Positions 25,313 through 33,633 of a stretch of 64,000 bases of DNA are shown here, one piece after another; position 1 is the first letter of the stretch, and every line of letters starts with the position of its first letter. The notes below the pieces were generated by a model. The model was not told the origin of the DNA. It made no database searches and saw only the letters and a list, made by a program, of their open reading frames with translations. The translations under genes and the position numbers were made by a program. Origin of the DNA: a virus; IMG/VR virus record IMGVR_UViG_3300032268_001483, positions 1-64,000 of that record; one strand, written 5' to 3'.

Positions 25313-26665
25313 TTATTTAAGTATGGTTATAATTTCTGTATACCATTCACAAACTTCTTCTATCTTTTCTGGATATCTAAATTGCGAAAGCACATATCTT
25401 ATCGCATTTAATCTACCAATCTTTTTATCATTCGAGTTAACAATTATCCAAGGAGCCTTCCTTGTCGATGTCTTATTAAACATTTGAATTTTATATTGAG
25501 TAATAAGGTCATATTTAGTAAGGACCTTAGCATCATTTGGCGAAAATTTCCAAAACTTAAGTGGACTAGTTTGTCTTAACTTAAATCTTTCTTTTTGCTT
25601 TTCTTCTGTTATAGAAAACCACAATTTTATCAAATGTATACCAGAATCAATTAAGGAAGCTTCCCAATCATTTACACCTTCCATAAAAGTCATATATTCT
25701 TCTTCAGTACAATAACCATTTACTGGCTCAACTACTGCTCTGTTGTACCAACTTCTATCAAAGAAAACAATTTCTCCTTCTTTTGGCATGTATTGTTCAT
25801 ATCTTCCGAACCAATTTGCTCTTTCTTCTGGTGTTGGAATCGGTAAACCAGCTACAATTCTCGATACTCCAGGTATCCCAAAAGTAGTAAATCTTTTAAT
25901 AGCTGAACCTTTACCGGCAGCATCTCTACCTTCGAAGACAATAGCTAATTTTTGTTTTTTAGCACCTGGAACAATTTCAAATTGATAGATTTGAGTAGTG
26001 TCTAAACCTTCAACTTCCTTTAAAAATCTACGACGAGTACCTTCACCTGGACTCGTATTTTTACCCAATGCTCTTTGTTCTTGTTGCCAATCCTTTATTT
26101 TTTGTCTATATGCCTCATTAGCTTGAGAAGTTTTAACCCTTCTCCCTCCCTTAACCCAACATTGTAGTTTGATTAGTTCATCTTGTAAGGCTTCTTCTTC
26201 AGGATTATAAACGGAAGCTTTTATTAGGGAAGCTTCTCCTTCTTCAATATCAAAGTGTTCCCATTCTTGTCCACGCACACCACCTTGACTAATTTTGTCT
26301 ACACGTTCATCTAAATTGTCTAAATAATCAGAAAACTCTCTCTTAATAAGTTTAGCTGTATCTTTTCTTTGAAAGTCCAAGATGTGACTAATCTTAACGA
26401 GGAAAGTTTTCAAATTTAAATCAATTACTACATCCCTACCGAATTCTGATTCTAATTCAGATAATACATCAATAAAAGTAAAAATTGATTCGTCTTTATA
26501 CTTGACACTATCTGATTTCTGTATAATGTTATCAAGAATTTGATTCTTGTAACTTAGAAATTTTGAGCGCAAATTGACTTTTAAGTCCTCTATGTTTTGA
26601 GGTTGCATTTCCTCAATTCTGAGCTCTTCGTTGATAAATCTGATATAATCTAATAATCTTTTCAT
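25313..26665 (-). CDS. ppk2: Tagged polyphosphate kinase 2 (PPK2)
   Basis: A 450-residue protein. Residues about 165-440 are a PPK2 domain: Walker A GRDAAGKG at 246-253, the lid-type RRVKTSQANEAY region before it, FDRSWYNR at 302-309 and WKFSPNDAK near the end. PPK2 transfers phosphate between polyphosphate and nucleotides. The N-terminal extension of 150 residues is absent from ordinary PPK2 and starts MKRLLDYIRFINEEL, a CTS-like tag ending in I-N-E. So the enzyme may be packaged and delivered to regenerate NTPs at the start of infection. A phage-type promoter in leaderless position precedes it. Confidence 0.9.
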   Translation of the reverse strand: MKRLLDYIRFINEELRIEEMQPQNIEDLKVNLRSKFLSYKNQILDNIIQKSDSVKYKDESIFTFIDVLSELESEFGRDVVIDLNLKTFLVKISHILDFQRKDTAKLIKREFSDYLDNLDERVDKISQGGVRGQEWEHFDIEEGEASLIKASVYNPEEEALQDELIKLQCWVKGGRRVKTSQANEAYRQKIKDWQQEQRALGKNTSPGEGTRRRFLKEVEGLDTTQIYQFEIVPGAKKQKLAIVFEGRDAAGKGSAIKRFTTFGIPGVSRIVAGLPIPTPEERANWFGRYEQYMPKEGEIVFFDRSWYNRAVVEPVNGYCTEEEYMTFMEGVNDWEASLIDSGIHLIKLWFSITEEKQKERFKLRQTSPLKFWKFSPNDAKVLTKYDLITQYKIQMFNKTSTRKAPWIIVNSNDKKIGRLNAIRYVLSQFRYPEKIEEVCEWYTEIITILK

Positions 26666-26669
26666 ATAT

Positions 26670-26684
26670 CTATATATAAAAAAG
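26670..26684 (-). promoter_or_regulatory. Phage-type promoter element, leaderless configuration
   Basis: CTTTTTTATATATAG ends 4 bases before the ATG of the PPK2 gene. Confidence 0.6.
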
Positions 26685-26691
26685 CTATCTT

Positions 26692-27201
26692 TTAAAAATC
26701 ATCATCTTCATCTTCATCATAATCTTCTATATCAATTATTCTAATATCATAAGAACTTAAGGCAACAACTACATCTGATTCAAATGTATCTAAAATAAAA
26801 TCAAAGTCATCAGTTGATAATTTCATTTTCTGATCTGAAAATACCTTTAATAAATCAACTTGATTTGAAAAAAGTTTAGGGGGTTGCATGTCCTCAAGTG
26901 TACCTTCTATTTCTAATTTCGTGAAATTCTTATAGAAAATATTATCTTTGACAATTATGTCTTGCTCATCCCAATCTACTATGACTTGCAAAATAAATGT
27001 TTTGAGTCCTAAATTGATAGCTTGTCGATAGTCACTATATTGTTCAGAAAAAGGAATTTCACCCTCAACCTCATCAAGTTCACCACCTTCTTCAAGAATT
27101 TCGGCATCTTCCATTTCGAAATCATCGATTATTTGTAGAGCTAATTCTTTTAGTTTATTCCAATCAGTTGAATATTTCTTATAAAAATTTAATTCAATCA
27201 T
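26692..27201 (-). CDS. Acidic hypothetical protein, 169 aa
   Basis: Strongly acidic, ending in a run of Asp/Glu. Not recognised. It has no CTS-like tag. It lies upstream of the PPK2 gene in the same direction with 26 bases between. Confidence 0.45.
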   Translation of the reverse strand: MIELNFYKKYSTDWNKLKELALQIIDDFEMEDAEILEEGGELDEVEGEIPFSEQYSDYRQAINLGLKTFILQVIVDWDEQDIIVKDNIFYKNFTKLEIEGTLEDMQPPKLFSNQVDLLKVFSDQKMKLSTDDFDFILDTFESDVVVALSSYDIRIIDIEDYDEDEDDDF

Positions 27202-27248
27202 TTTATTAATTTTGTTTTTAGTTATAGTTTTTAGATTCGATTAAGTTT

Positions 27249-27479
27249 CTAATTTTTGAAATCTGTTACGAATTGAAACGCTTCTTCTAATTCGGTAAAA
27301 CCTAATTCAGTAAAATCTTTTGATTCTCCGGTTTTAGAATTAGTTGCTTCTATTCGCCATTTAAAACTCTTTCTAAAAATTGAAAATTGAAATCCCAATT
27401 TTTTTGATTTCCAAACATTATCTTTAAAATTTTTTGGATTTCTCGTAAATGTAGTACCATTCCAAACTTTTTTATCCAT
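27249..27479 (-). CDS. Hypothetical protein, 76 aa
   Basis: Small basic beta-rich protein (FSIFRKSFKWRIEATNSK). Could be a small nucleic-acid-binding fold, but no family is recognised. Confidence 0.4.
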   Translation of the reverse strand: MDKKVWNGTTFTRNPKNFKDNVWKSKKLGFQFSIFRKSFKWRIEATNSKTGESKDFTELGFTELEEAFQFVTDFKN

Positions 27480-27584
27480 GATTTTTTATTTCATATAATA
27501 TATATTTATAATAAAGTTGAAAAATTTATACTTTTTTAGTTTATATACAAAATAAAATTATTCGGAGGTTGATGTAGCCGACTT

Positions 27585-27600
27585 GTTTTAATATATAAAG
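27585..27600 (+). promoter_or_regulatory. Phage-type promoter element, leaderless configuration
   Basis: GTTTTAATATATAAAG ends one base before the ATG at 27602. Confidence 0.6.
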
Positions 27601-27601
27601 T

Positions 27602-28660
27602 ATGAAAAAGCAACAAATTATATCAAAAGAAGAAAAAGATCGTAAATTAAATTTTTTAATTAACTTGGGTTATACATGCGAAGAATCTCAATCAATGCAT
27701 AGAAAAATATCATCTTGCAACTCATACTTATACTGGATGTATAAATATGAATTATCAGAGGAAGAAGCAAAAATAAAAGTATCAAATTTTCAAAAATTGA
27801 AATCCCCAAGATGTTTGGAATATTGGACACATAGAGGATTCGAAATAGAAGAAGCTAAATTGAAAGTTTCTAAGCATCAAGATAAGGTTTCCTTCAAAGA
27901 GGGACAAGATATAGAAGAATATTCAAAAAAATGTGAAAATAGAAGAATAAACAAAGAAAAATACATCAAGCTTTATGGAGAGGAAATTGGCTTAAAAAAG
28001 TGGTTAGATAAAAAAGAAAAGTCCAAAGTGACTTTAGAAAACATGATAAGAGTTTATGGTATCGAAATAGGTGAGATAAAATGGAATAATTATATAGAAA
28101 ATCAAAAAATTAGTCAAAGTGAAAATAAATTAATAGAAAAACATGGAACAGAAAAAGCAAATCAAATTATAAGCCATAGAAAAAATTTAAATAAGTTTTG
28201 TGTTGATAAATATAAAATGACAGGAGATAATAAATATCTCAACAACAGTTATTCTAAATCTTCTCAAAAACTATTTTGGTCCATTTATGAAAAATTACCT
28301 CAAAAATTGAAAGATAAATGTTACTTCAAAGAACTCAACAATGAATTTGTATTAATTTTAAATTCTGGTTTATGTTATTTGTTTGATTTTGTAATATCGA
28401 ATATTGATTTTTGTATAGAGTTTAACGGTGATATTTGGCATGCTAATCCCAAAAAATATAGCTCGGAAGATTTGATATTTGAAAGAAAAGCATCAGAAAT
28501 ATGGAAAAAAGACAAAGAAAAAATTGAAGCCTTGAAAGAAATGAGAGGAATAGATACTATAGTTGTGTGGGAATCTGATTGGATAAAGAATAAACTAGAG
28601 GTTGAAAAAAATTTAATAGACTACATAAATAATAGGTTTGAAAATCTAAGCACTGAATGA
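27602..28660 (+). CDS. PD-(D/E)XK homing endonuclease
   Basis: A 352-residue protein. The N-terminal two thirds carry repeats with YGxExGxxKW (LYGEEIGLKKWLDKKE, VYGIEIGEIKWNNYIE), known as DNA-binding modules of phage homing endonucleases. The C-terminal domain has a DFVISNIDFCIEFNGDIWHANP core and IDTIVVWESDW, as in Vsr/EDxHD-type nucleases. A free-standing mobile endonuclease is likely. Its 3' end overlaps the convergent IscA-like gene by 15 bases. Confidence 0.8.
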   Translation: MKKQQIISKEEKDRKLNFLINLGYTCEESQSMHRKISSCNSYLYWMYKYELSEEEAKIKVSNFQKLKSPRCLEYWTHRGFEIEEAKLKVSKHQDKVSFKEGQDIEEYSKKCENRRINKEKYIKLYGEEIGLKKWLDKKEKSKVTLENMIRVYGIEIGEIKWNNYIENQKISQSENKLIEKHGTEKANQIISHRKNLNKFCVDKYKMTGDNKYLNNSYSKSSQKLFWSIYEKLPQKLKDKCYFKELNNEFVLILNSGLCYLFDFVISNIDFCIEFNGDIWHANPKKYSSEDLIFERKASEIWKKDKEKIEALKEMRGIDTIVVWESDWIKNKLEVEKNLIDYINNRFENLSTE

Positions 28661-28972
28661 TATGCCGCAAGAACAACTTCTTGTGGCATTCGGATTCTCC
28701 CACTGAAAACCTTTACCATTCAATCCGTCGGAAAATGTTAACTCAGTACCGAATAAATATAATATGCTTATTTTATTACATAAAATTCTCACACCTTTAT
28801 CCTCAAACTCCTCATCATCTGAGTTTTTTATGTTTGTAAACTCCATCAAATATTGAATTCCAGCACATCCACCTCCCTTGACACCAACTCTCAAAAAGTA
28901 AGAATTGTCTAATTTTTCATGTTCCATTAAAGACAAAATTTTTTCCTTTGCCTTTTCTGAAATTGTTATCAT
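28646..28972 (-). CDS. IscA/HesB-type iron-sulfur carrier
   Basis: A 108-residue A-type carrier. The three ligand cysteines are all present: Cys36 in GGGCAG, and Cys100 and Cys102 in RSCSCG. Such proteins hand Fe-S clusters to target enzymes. It precedes no Fe-S enzyme here, but a flavodoxin-fold protein gene lies 17 bases upstream in the same direction, so the two may serve redox needs during infection. Confidence 0.9.
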   Translation of the reverse strand: MITISEKAKEKILSLMEHEKLDNSYFLRVGVKGGGCAGIQYLMEFTNIKNSDDEEFEDKGVRILCNKISILYLFGTELTFSDGLNGKGFQWENPNATRSCSCGISFSA

Positions 28973-28989
28973 ATCAAAAAGTTTAGTTT

Positions 28990-29724
28990 TTATTTAAAAA
29001 AGTCTGCAAATTTAATAATACTTTCTTTTACTATTCTGATAAAATCAAATTCATCATCAAAATCTTTACCGTCTTTTTTATATCCAGCTAAAGACTCATC
29101 TTCTGCTTCTTTAGTCCACTGATAAGACCAAAATAGTTCATTAGGTGTTTTGAATCCATAGAAGTCCATTACTTTCTTTTCTAATTTTATAGCTTCTTCA
29201 CCATTCCAATTATGTCCCACTGATATAACACCAATATCAATATTTTCTACGATATTTTTTTCACCTAAAGCATTATGTCTATTTTCTATCCAAGTGAGTC
29301 TTTCCATTAATTTGGCATAAACCGCATTTAACTTACCCCATCTAATTGAACCAAATATAACAACAGCATCAGAGAGTAACAATTCATTAGTAACCTTCCA
29401 CAGTTCATCATCAGGATGGTTATAAGAAGCCCAACATCTCAATTCTCCTGTTTTATCATTCCCGTTTTTTAGTAAGGCACCTTTTACACCACAGTTATTA
29501 CCGTTTCTACCTGAGACATTACCTTCACATTCATAAATTTTGAGCTTAGATACATCTATAATAGTGACAGAGGTGTTACCGAGTTCTTCTTGCATTTTAT
29601 AAGCAAGTAGTGAAGATTTAGGAATTTCATTTTGACCTTCCCAACGATTAGAGGTTGTCAAAAAAAGAATTTTATTTTTCTTTTTTAGATACTCTATTGT
29701 TTTATCAAATTTCTTTTTAGACAT
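28990..29724 (-). CDS. NAD(P)H-dependent FMN reductase-like flavoprotein
   Basis: A 244-residue flavodoxin-fold protein: KILFLTTSNRWEGQNEIPKSS is the phosphate-binding loop area, SDAVVIFGSIRWGKLNAVYAKLMERL is the second flavin loop. It carries CEGNVSGRNGNNCG, a Cys pair in an insertion. Related by fold to the gene at 41928. Probably reduces quinones or small molecules; substrate unknown. Followed by the IscA-like gene. Confidence 0.75.
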   Translation of the reverse strand: MSKKKFDKTIEYLKKKNKILFLTTSNRWEGQNEIPKSSLLAYKMQEELGNTSVTIIDVSKLKIYECEGNVSGRNGNNCGVKGALLKNGNDKTGELRCWASYNHPDDELWKVTNELLLSDAVVIFGSIRWGKLNAVYAKLMERLTWIENRHNALGEKNIVENIDIGVISVGHNWNGEEAIKLEKKVMDFYGFKTPNELFWSYQWTKEAEDESLAGYKKDGKDFDDEFDFIRIVKESIIKFADFFK

Positions 29725-29730
29725 ATAAAT

Positions 29731-29744
29731 TATATATTAAAAAA
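29731..29744 (-). promoter_or_regulatory. Phage-type promoter element
   Basis: TTTTTTAATATATA ends 6 bases before the ATG at 29724. Confidence 0.6.
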
Positions 29745-29807
29745 TTTTTTTGTCTATTTCTAAACTTATTAATTAAAACTATATATACAAGCAGAAAATT
29801 AAAATTC

Positions 29808-29855
29808 TGAAACTGACAATTTGTCACAAAAAATTTCTGGCACAGAATTAGATTA
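29808..29855 (+). promoter_or_regulatory. Inverted-repeat upstream element, stress-promoter-like
   Basis: ACTGACAATTTGTCAC forms an inverted repeat (TGACA/TGTCA) followed by TGGCACAGAATTAG. Arrays of this kind are, to my recollection, found upstream of chaperone and Hsp20 genes in Flavobacteria. The TGGCAC resembles a sigma-54 -24 box, but no -12 GC follows at the right distance. Confidence 0.35.
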
Positions 29856-29883
29856 TTTAACAATAAAAAAAATTATTAAAACT

Positions 29884-30309
29884 ATGAGTATGAAAAACTT
29901 TTTTGACGAATTTGAATCATTCTTTAATGAATTCGACCACTATTTCAAATTTAAACCACTTAAAGTCGTTGGTGAAACTAAAACTGAAAAAGGGAGTGAC
30001 GAAAACGGTGAGTGGATAAAACAAACTTTCACATCCAAAGATGGTAATTATCAAGTTTCTACTTTCTATAGAACTTCTTCTAAAAAAACAACTTCATCGG
30101 AAACTAAAGATTTACAGAAAGAACTAGAGGATTGTATAGAAAAACAAGAGTTTGAAAAGGCTGCTCAACTTAGAGATAAAATCAAAGCTCTCAAAGAAAA
30201 TCAGAAACATATTGATTCTTTGAAAAAACAAATGGAAGAAGCAGTTAAGAATCAAGAGTTTGAAAAGGCTGCAGAACTTAGAGATAAAATCAAAAGTTGT
30301 CAGAACTAA
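29884..30309 (+). CDS. Protein with two UVR motifs (McsA-like)
   Basis: The start is set at ATG 29884; an in-frame TTG at 29821 would translate the inverted-repeat element. The first half has a FFDEFESFFNEFDHYF helix and a beta region. The second half has two UVR motifs, LEDCIEKQEFEKAAQLRDKI and MEEAVKNQEFEKAAELRDKI, separated by 36 residues. UVR motifs mediate protein contacts in UvrB, UvrC, ClpC adaptors and McsA. A stress-protease adaptor role is possible. Ends in a terminator. Confidence 0.7.
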   Translation: MSMKNFFDEFESFFNEFDHYFKFKPLKVVGETKTEKGSDENGEWIKQTFTSKDGNYQVSTFYRTSSKKTTSSETKDLQKELEDCIEKQEFEKAAQLRDKIKALKENQKHIDSLKKQMEEAVKNQEFEKAAELRDKIKSCQN

Positions 30310-30315
30310 AAAAAA

Positions 30316-30344
30316 AATATCACCTTTTGGTGATATTTTTTTTT
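30316..30344 (+). terminator. Intrinsic terminator
   Basis: AATATCACC (30316-30324) pairs with GGTGATATT (30329-30337) and is followed by a run of T. Confidence 0.85.
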
Positions 30345-30350
30345 AAAGAT

Positions 30351-30381
30351 TTTGAATTATTAAAAAATAGCCATATATTTG
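30351..30381 (+). promoter_or_regulatory. Host-type (Bacteroidota) promoter
   Basis: TTTG (30351-30354), 19 bases, TATATTTG (30374-30381). A phage-type element AATAATATATAAATAAAA follows at about 30389-30404, so this gene seems to have tandem early and late promoters. Confidence 0.75.
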
Positions 30382-30413
30382 TATTATTAAATAATATATA
30401 AATAAAAAAAACT

Positions 30414-30944
30414 ATGAGAAACTTAGTCACAACAATCTTTTTATTTTTTGTTATCGTCAATACATCGTTTTCTCAAACTATTACTGCATATTCAGAATTA
30501 GAACAAAAGTCCTTTGAAGTAGAAATTCCAGATTCTCTTTTTGTAGTTTTTGGTGAAAGAATCGAAGGTACAAATAATAGCTACATAGACCAAACTGAAA
30601 TTAGTTTAGGTTTCGATATACTTCTTATGAATGAACCTTTGACTCGCATCAAATATTTCGAAACTCAAGATGGTATGTCAACTGAAAAAAGAATCGATTT
30701 AGAATCTGTGACTGAGGCATTTTTTGGTGAAGATTTTACACAGGATTTCAAATTGAAGAGTGAGTCAGAGATAAATAGAATGTTATCAAAACAAGTTTCT
30801 ACTAAATTTGGTATAATTGAAACGTTTGAAATCAAGACTATAAAATTAATTTTTTTAGACATCTATGGTCGCAGAATATCTGACTTCGATTATTATGACA
30901 ACAAGTTTCTACTAAATAAAATAATCAAATTAGCCAATAATTAA
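30414..30944 (+). CDS. Secreted protein, 176 aa
   Basis: Signal peptide of about 20 residues ending in TSFSQ, then a beta-rich mature part of unknown family. Two promoters, one of each type, precede it. Ends at a bidirectional terminator. Confidence 0.6.
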   Translation: MRNLVTTIFLFFVIVNTSFSQTITAYSELEQKSFEVEIPDSLFVVFGERIEGTNNSYIDQTEISLGFDILLMNEPLTRIKYFETQDGMSTEKRIDLESVTEAFFGEDFTQDFKLKSESEINRMLSKQVSTKFGIIETFEIKTIKLIFLDIYGRRISDFDYYDNKFLLNKIIKLANN

Positions 30945-30973
30945 AAAAAAGAGGATTTAAAATCCTCTTTTTT
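30945..30973. terminator. Bidirectional terminator
   Basis: AAAGAGGATT (30948-30957) pairs with AATCCTCTTT (30961-30970), with A run and T run outside, between convergent genes. Confidence 0.9.
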
Positions 30974-32510
30974 TATTTTGTCTGAAATTTTCAAAAGTTC
31001 TTAAATATTTCAAAGATTCCTTTTTTATTGTAATACCTCTACGAAGGTTTGGATCGGATAAATCAGTTTTAGTTTCTACTTCAGCAGTTTTAGTTCTGAT
31101 TTTATATTTAGTTTCACCAACTTTTACTCTAGTCTCACCAGTTTCTACTTTTTTGATTGGTTTTTTCACATCTAATTCCTTTCCTGGAAGACTTCCTGTT
31201 CCGTGAACCGCGGATTTTTTGGGTTTGAAGTTATCTACAAAATCTTGTACTTTTTCATCTATATTAAATTCTTCTAAAATTTGTTCCTTTGATACTCCTG
31301 TTTTCTTAGTAATACCGTCAACAAAATTTAGAAAACTTTCTTTATAATCACTCATCGCCTTTTCAACAAATTCTTTCATAACACTTTGTCTTTCGTCCTC
31401 TGTTTTAGCTGATTTGAATTTATTTAAGTATGATTTAATTTCATCTTTGTTCATTTTTTTTACTTTAATATCCATGTCTTTTATAGAAGAACTTAAATCT
31501 TTCGGTATCAATAAGAAATCATACAAAAGATATAGTTGACCGTCAACTATATCTATAATGTTCTGTTCTCTAGCCTCACCCAAATTAGTAGCCTTTCTGA
31601 GTCCAGATCCACCAATAATTATATCATTCATATTTGTTAAATTGTCGACATGCACACCGTCTTTAATTACTGGAGAATTTTTCCCAAAAATTCCTTGAAA
31701 TAAGAATAAATCCGCATCACCTGGTATTTTACCACTTTTGATAATATTTTCATAGTGTTCGGTACCTAATTGAAATGCAACGTGTATAGTTTCAAATTTC
31801 AATTCTTTATCCGCTGTAGTTCTAATCGAAACATAATCCGTATCTTTGAAATTTCCCTCACTATCTACAGCCGCACTCTTCATTTCAAGTACATTAAGTT
31901 TAATAAAATTTTTATTGCCTTTATCCAAATGAGATTGATTATTGGCAGCAGTTCTTACCAATAAGTATAATCCATTTCCAGAGGCAATAATTTTTTTATT
32001 TTTCCCATCTCCTAAAGTCAATGATATTTTACCAGATTCATTTACAACCTCACCATCTATACTTATGAAGTCAGTAATATCAGTTCCCAAGTTATTAACC
32101 TTCTTTTTAGCACCAGCTTTTTTCGCCTCTGCTTCTGATATATATTTGCCTTTTCCAACAACTTCTGACGAAGTGCGTATAGCCTCCTCAATATCTTTTT
32201 GATAAATTTCTACATAGTGAGTTGGTACACCAGCTTCTGGTGATGTGGGTAGATTTTCTTGTATATCTTTTATATTATGAGCCGGATTGGGTAAATTATA
32301 ATAAACCTCATGATCCGATGTTCTCGCAACTCCAAATTCAATAGTTAATGTAGATTGTTGCATTGCTTGTTGAAGACTAATTGTGTATGGTGATGCTACT
32401 TGACCAGTTGCTGTAATTGCCTGCATTATGAGCGCAATTTGCTCCATTGATACTTCTTCATTTATCATTTCACTTTCGAACTTTTTCAAGTGTTTCAATT
32501 CTTTTTTCAT
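30957..32510 (-). CDS. Tagged protein with tag-like motif at both ends
   Basis: A 517-residue protein. It begins MKKELKHLKKFESEMINEE, a tag with both F-E-S and I-N-E, and it ends with LKYLRTFENFRQ plus a basic tail, a second tag-like sequence at the C-terminus. The middle is beta-rich with KTGVSKEQI and a region describing no known family; near the end lies VKVGETKYKIRTKTAEVETKT. Possibly a fusion or recombination with the start of another tagged gene. A phage-type promoter element lies at 32531-32543. Confidence 0.6.
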   Translation of the reverse strand: MKKELKHLKKFESEMINEEVSMEQIALIMQAITATGQVASPYTISLQQAMQQSTLTIEFGVARTSDHEVYYNLPNPAHNIKDIQENLPTSPEAGVPTHYVEIYQKDIEEAIRTSSEVVGKGKYISEAEAKKAGAKKKVNNLGTDITDFISIDGEVVNESGKISLTLGDGKNKKIIASGNGLYLLVRTAANNQSHLDKGNKNFIKLNVLEMKSAAVDSEGNFKDTDYVSIRTTADKELKFETIHVAFQLGTEHYENIIKSGKIPGDADLFLFQGIFGKNSPVIKDGVHVDNLTNMNDIIIGGSGLRKATNLGEAREQNIIDIVDGQLYLLYDFLLIPKDLSSSIKDMDIKVKKMNKDEIKSYLNKFKSAKTEDERQSVMKEFVEKAMSDYKESFLNFVDGITKKTGVSKEQILEEFNIDEKVQDFVDNFKPKKSAVHGTGSLPGKELDVKKPIKKVETGETRVKVGETKYKIRTKTAEVETKTDLSDPNLRRGITIKKESLKYLRTFENFRQNKKRGF

Positions 32511-32530
32511 ATTAATGGTTTATTTTATTG

Positions 32531-32543
32531 TATATATTAAAAA
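32531..32543 (-). promoter_or_regulatory. Phage-type promoter element
   Basis: TTTTTAATATATA followed by CAATAAAATAAACC and the ATG at 32510. Confidence 0.6.
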
Positions 32544-32577
32544 TAAATTTCATTTTTTAATTTTTTTTTTTTTAATT

Positions 32578-32593
32578 ATTTTAATATATATAA
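32578..32593 (+). promoter_or_regulatory. Phage-type promoter element
   Basis: TTTTAATATATATAAA, 16 bases upstream of the ATG at 32609. Confidence 0.6.
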
Positions 32594-32608
32594 AAAAAAG
32601 AAAACAAA

Positions 32609-33631
32609 ATGCGTTTAAAATCATTTGAAAACTATTTAATAGATGAAGAATTAATCTATAATCCCGAAGGCGTTAAACCAACAGGTACTGAGACTTCAAC
32701 TTTTTCGAACAGACTTGTTTATTGGAATAACTTACCTAAAAAATTTAAACAAGAAACTCTAACAGAAGAAGAGAAAAAAGATTATAATAGAATTCTTAAT
32801 GCGAGAACTTGGTGGTTGATGACTGATTTGGAAAATTCAAATATAGACGAAAAGAAAAAGAAAGAATATCAAAAACGTTTCAAAGATTTTGAGGAGGCTT
32901 TGGATAGAGCATACAAACAAATACCCGATGATTTCTTTGTTAGAAAAAATAAAAAACACATATCAAGTTCACTAAGAAGAAGTTCTTTAAAAGGACCTGA
33001 AAAAAACATGAAATTTGAACCGACTTCATATAGCAAAATCAAGGTGAAAAGTTTTGCTAATGAAAAATTGAACTACACAGCACCTGTAAGACCAAAACCA
33101 AAAGAAGTTTCAGAAGTTTTACAAAAATTTAACGATTGGTTAGAAACTGTAGAGATGCCTTGGAATGAAATATCTTCATATTTGGGTGTAATAACAAAAA
33201 TAGATCAAAAAGAGAATCCAAGCTATGATACTGGCGAGATACCCAAATTAGTTGGAAAAACACTAAACATGCTAACAGATTTAGTACAATATTCTTCTGA
33301 ATTGGCTGTTGGAGATGATTTTAATATGTCAAAAAGCGAATATGAGGAAGCCAAATCACCTTTTGGTAGAGCAAAAAATGATGCGATGACTAAAATTGAA
33401 AAAATTGAAGAATACCTATATAGTGACTATTATATACCAAGAGGCGGTGAAAAGTATCGAGGTTTGATAGAAAATAAAATAAGAGAAATAGAAAGAACAT
33501 TCAAAACAAAAGATGCGGATTCCGTATTGAAATTAACCGAAGAACTTAAGAAATTAATCAATGAAGCCGACTTTAGATTCAAACAAAATGAAAGTTTGAA
33601 TAACATACTTAGATTTAATCAATTCGGGTAA
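32609..33631 (+). CDS. Tagged helical protein, 340 aa
   Basis: Begins MRLKSFENYLIDEEL, a CTS-like tag ending in I-D-E. The rest is Lys/Glu-rich and mainly helical with a long coiled-coil-like C-terminus ending ILRFNQFG. Function unknown. Convergent with umuC, 2 bases between the stops. Confidence 0.6.
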   Translation: MRLKSFENYLIDEELIYNPEGVKPTGTETSTFSNRLVYWNNLPKKFKQETLTEEEKKDYNRILNARTWWLMTDLENSNIDEKKKKEYQKRFKDFEEALDRAYKQIPDDFFVRKNKKHISSSLRRSSLKGPEKNMKFEPTSYSKIKVKSFANEKLNYTAPVRPKPKEVSEVLQKFNDWLETVEMPWNEISSYLGVITKIDQKENPSYDTGEIPKLVGKTLNMLTDLVQYSSELAVGDDFNMSKSEYEEAKSPFGRAKNDAMTKIEKIEEYLYSDYYIPRGGEKYRGLIENKIREIERTFKTKDADSVLKLTEELKKLINEADFRFKQNESLNNILRFNQFG

Positions 33632-33633
33632 TA

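Noticed and set aside
29838-29855. Sigma-54 promoter (TGGCACAGAATTAG)
   Set aside because: The -24-like TGGCAC is present but no GC at -12.
29821-29883. TTG start for the UVR-motif protein
   Set aside because: Those codons are the inverted-repeat upstream element.
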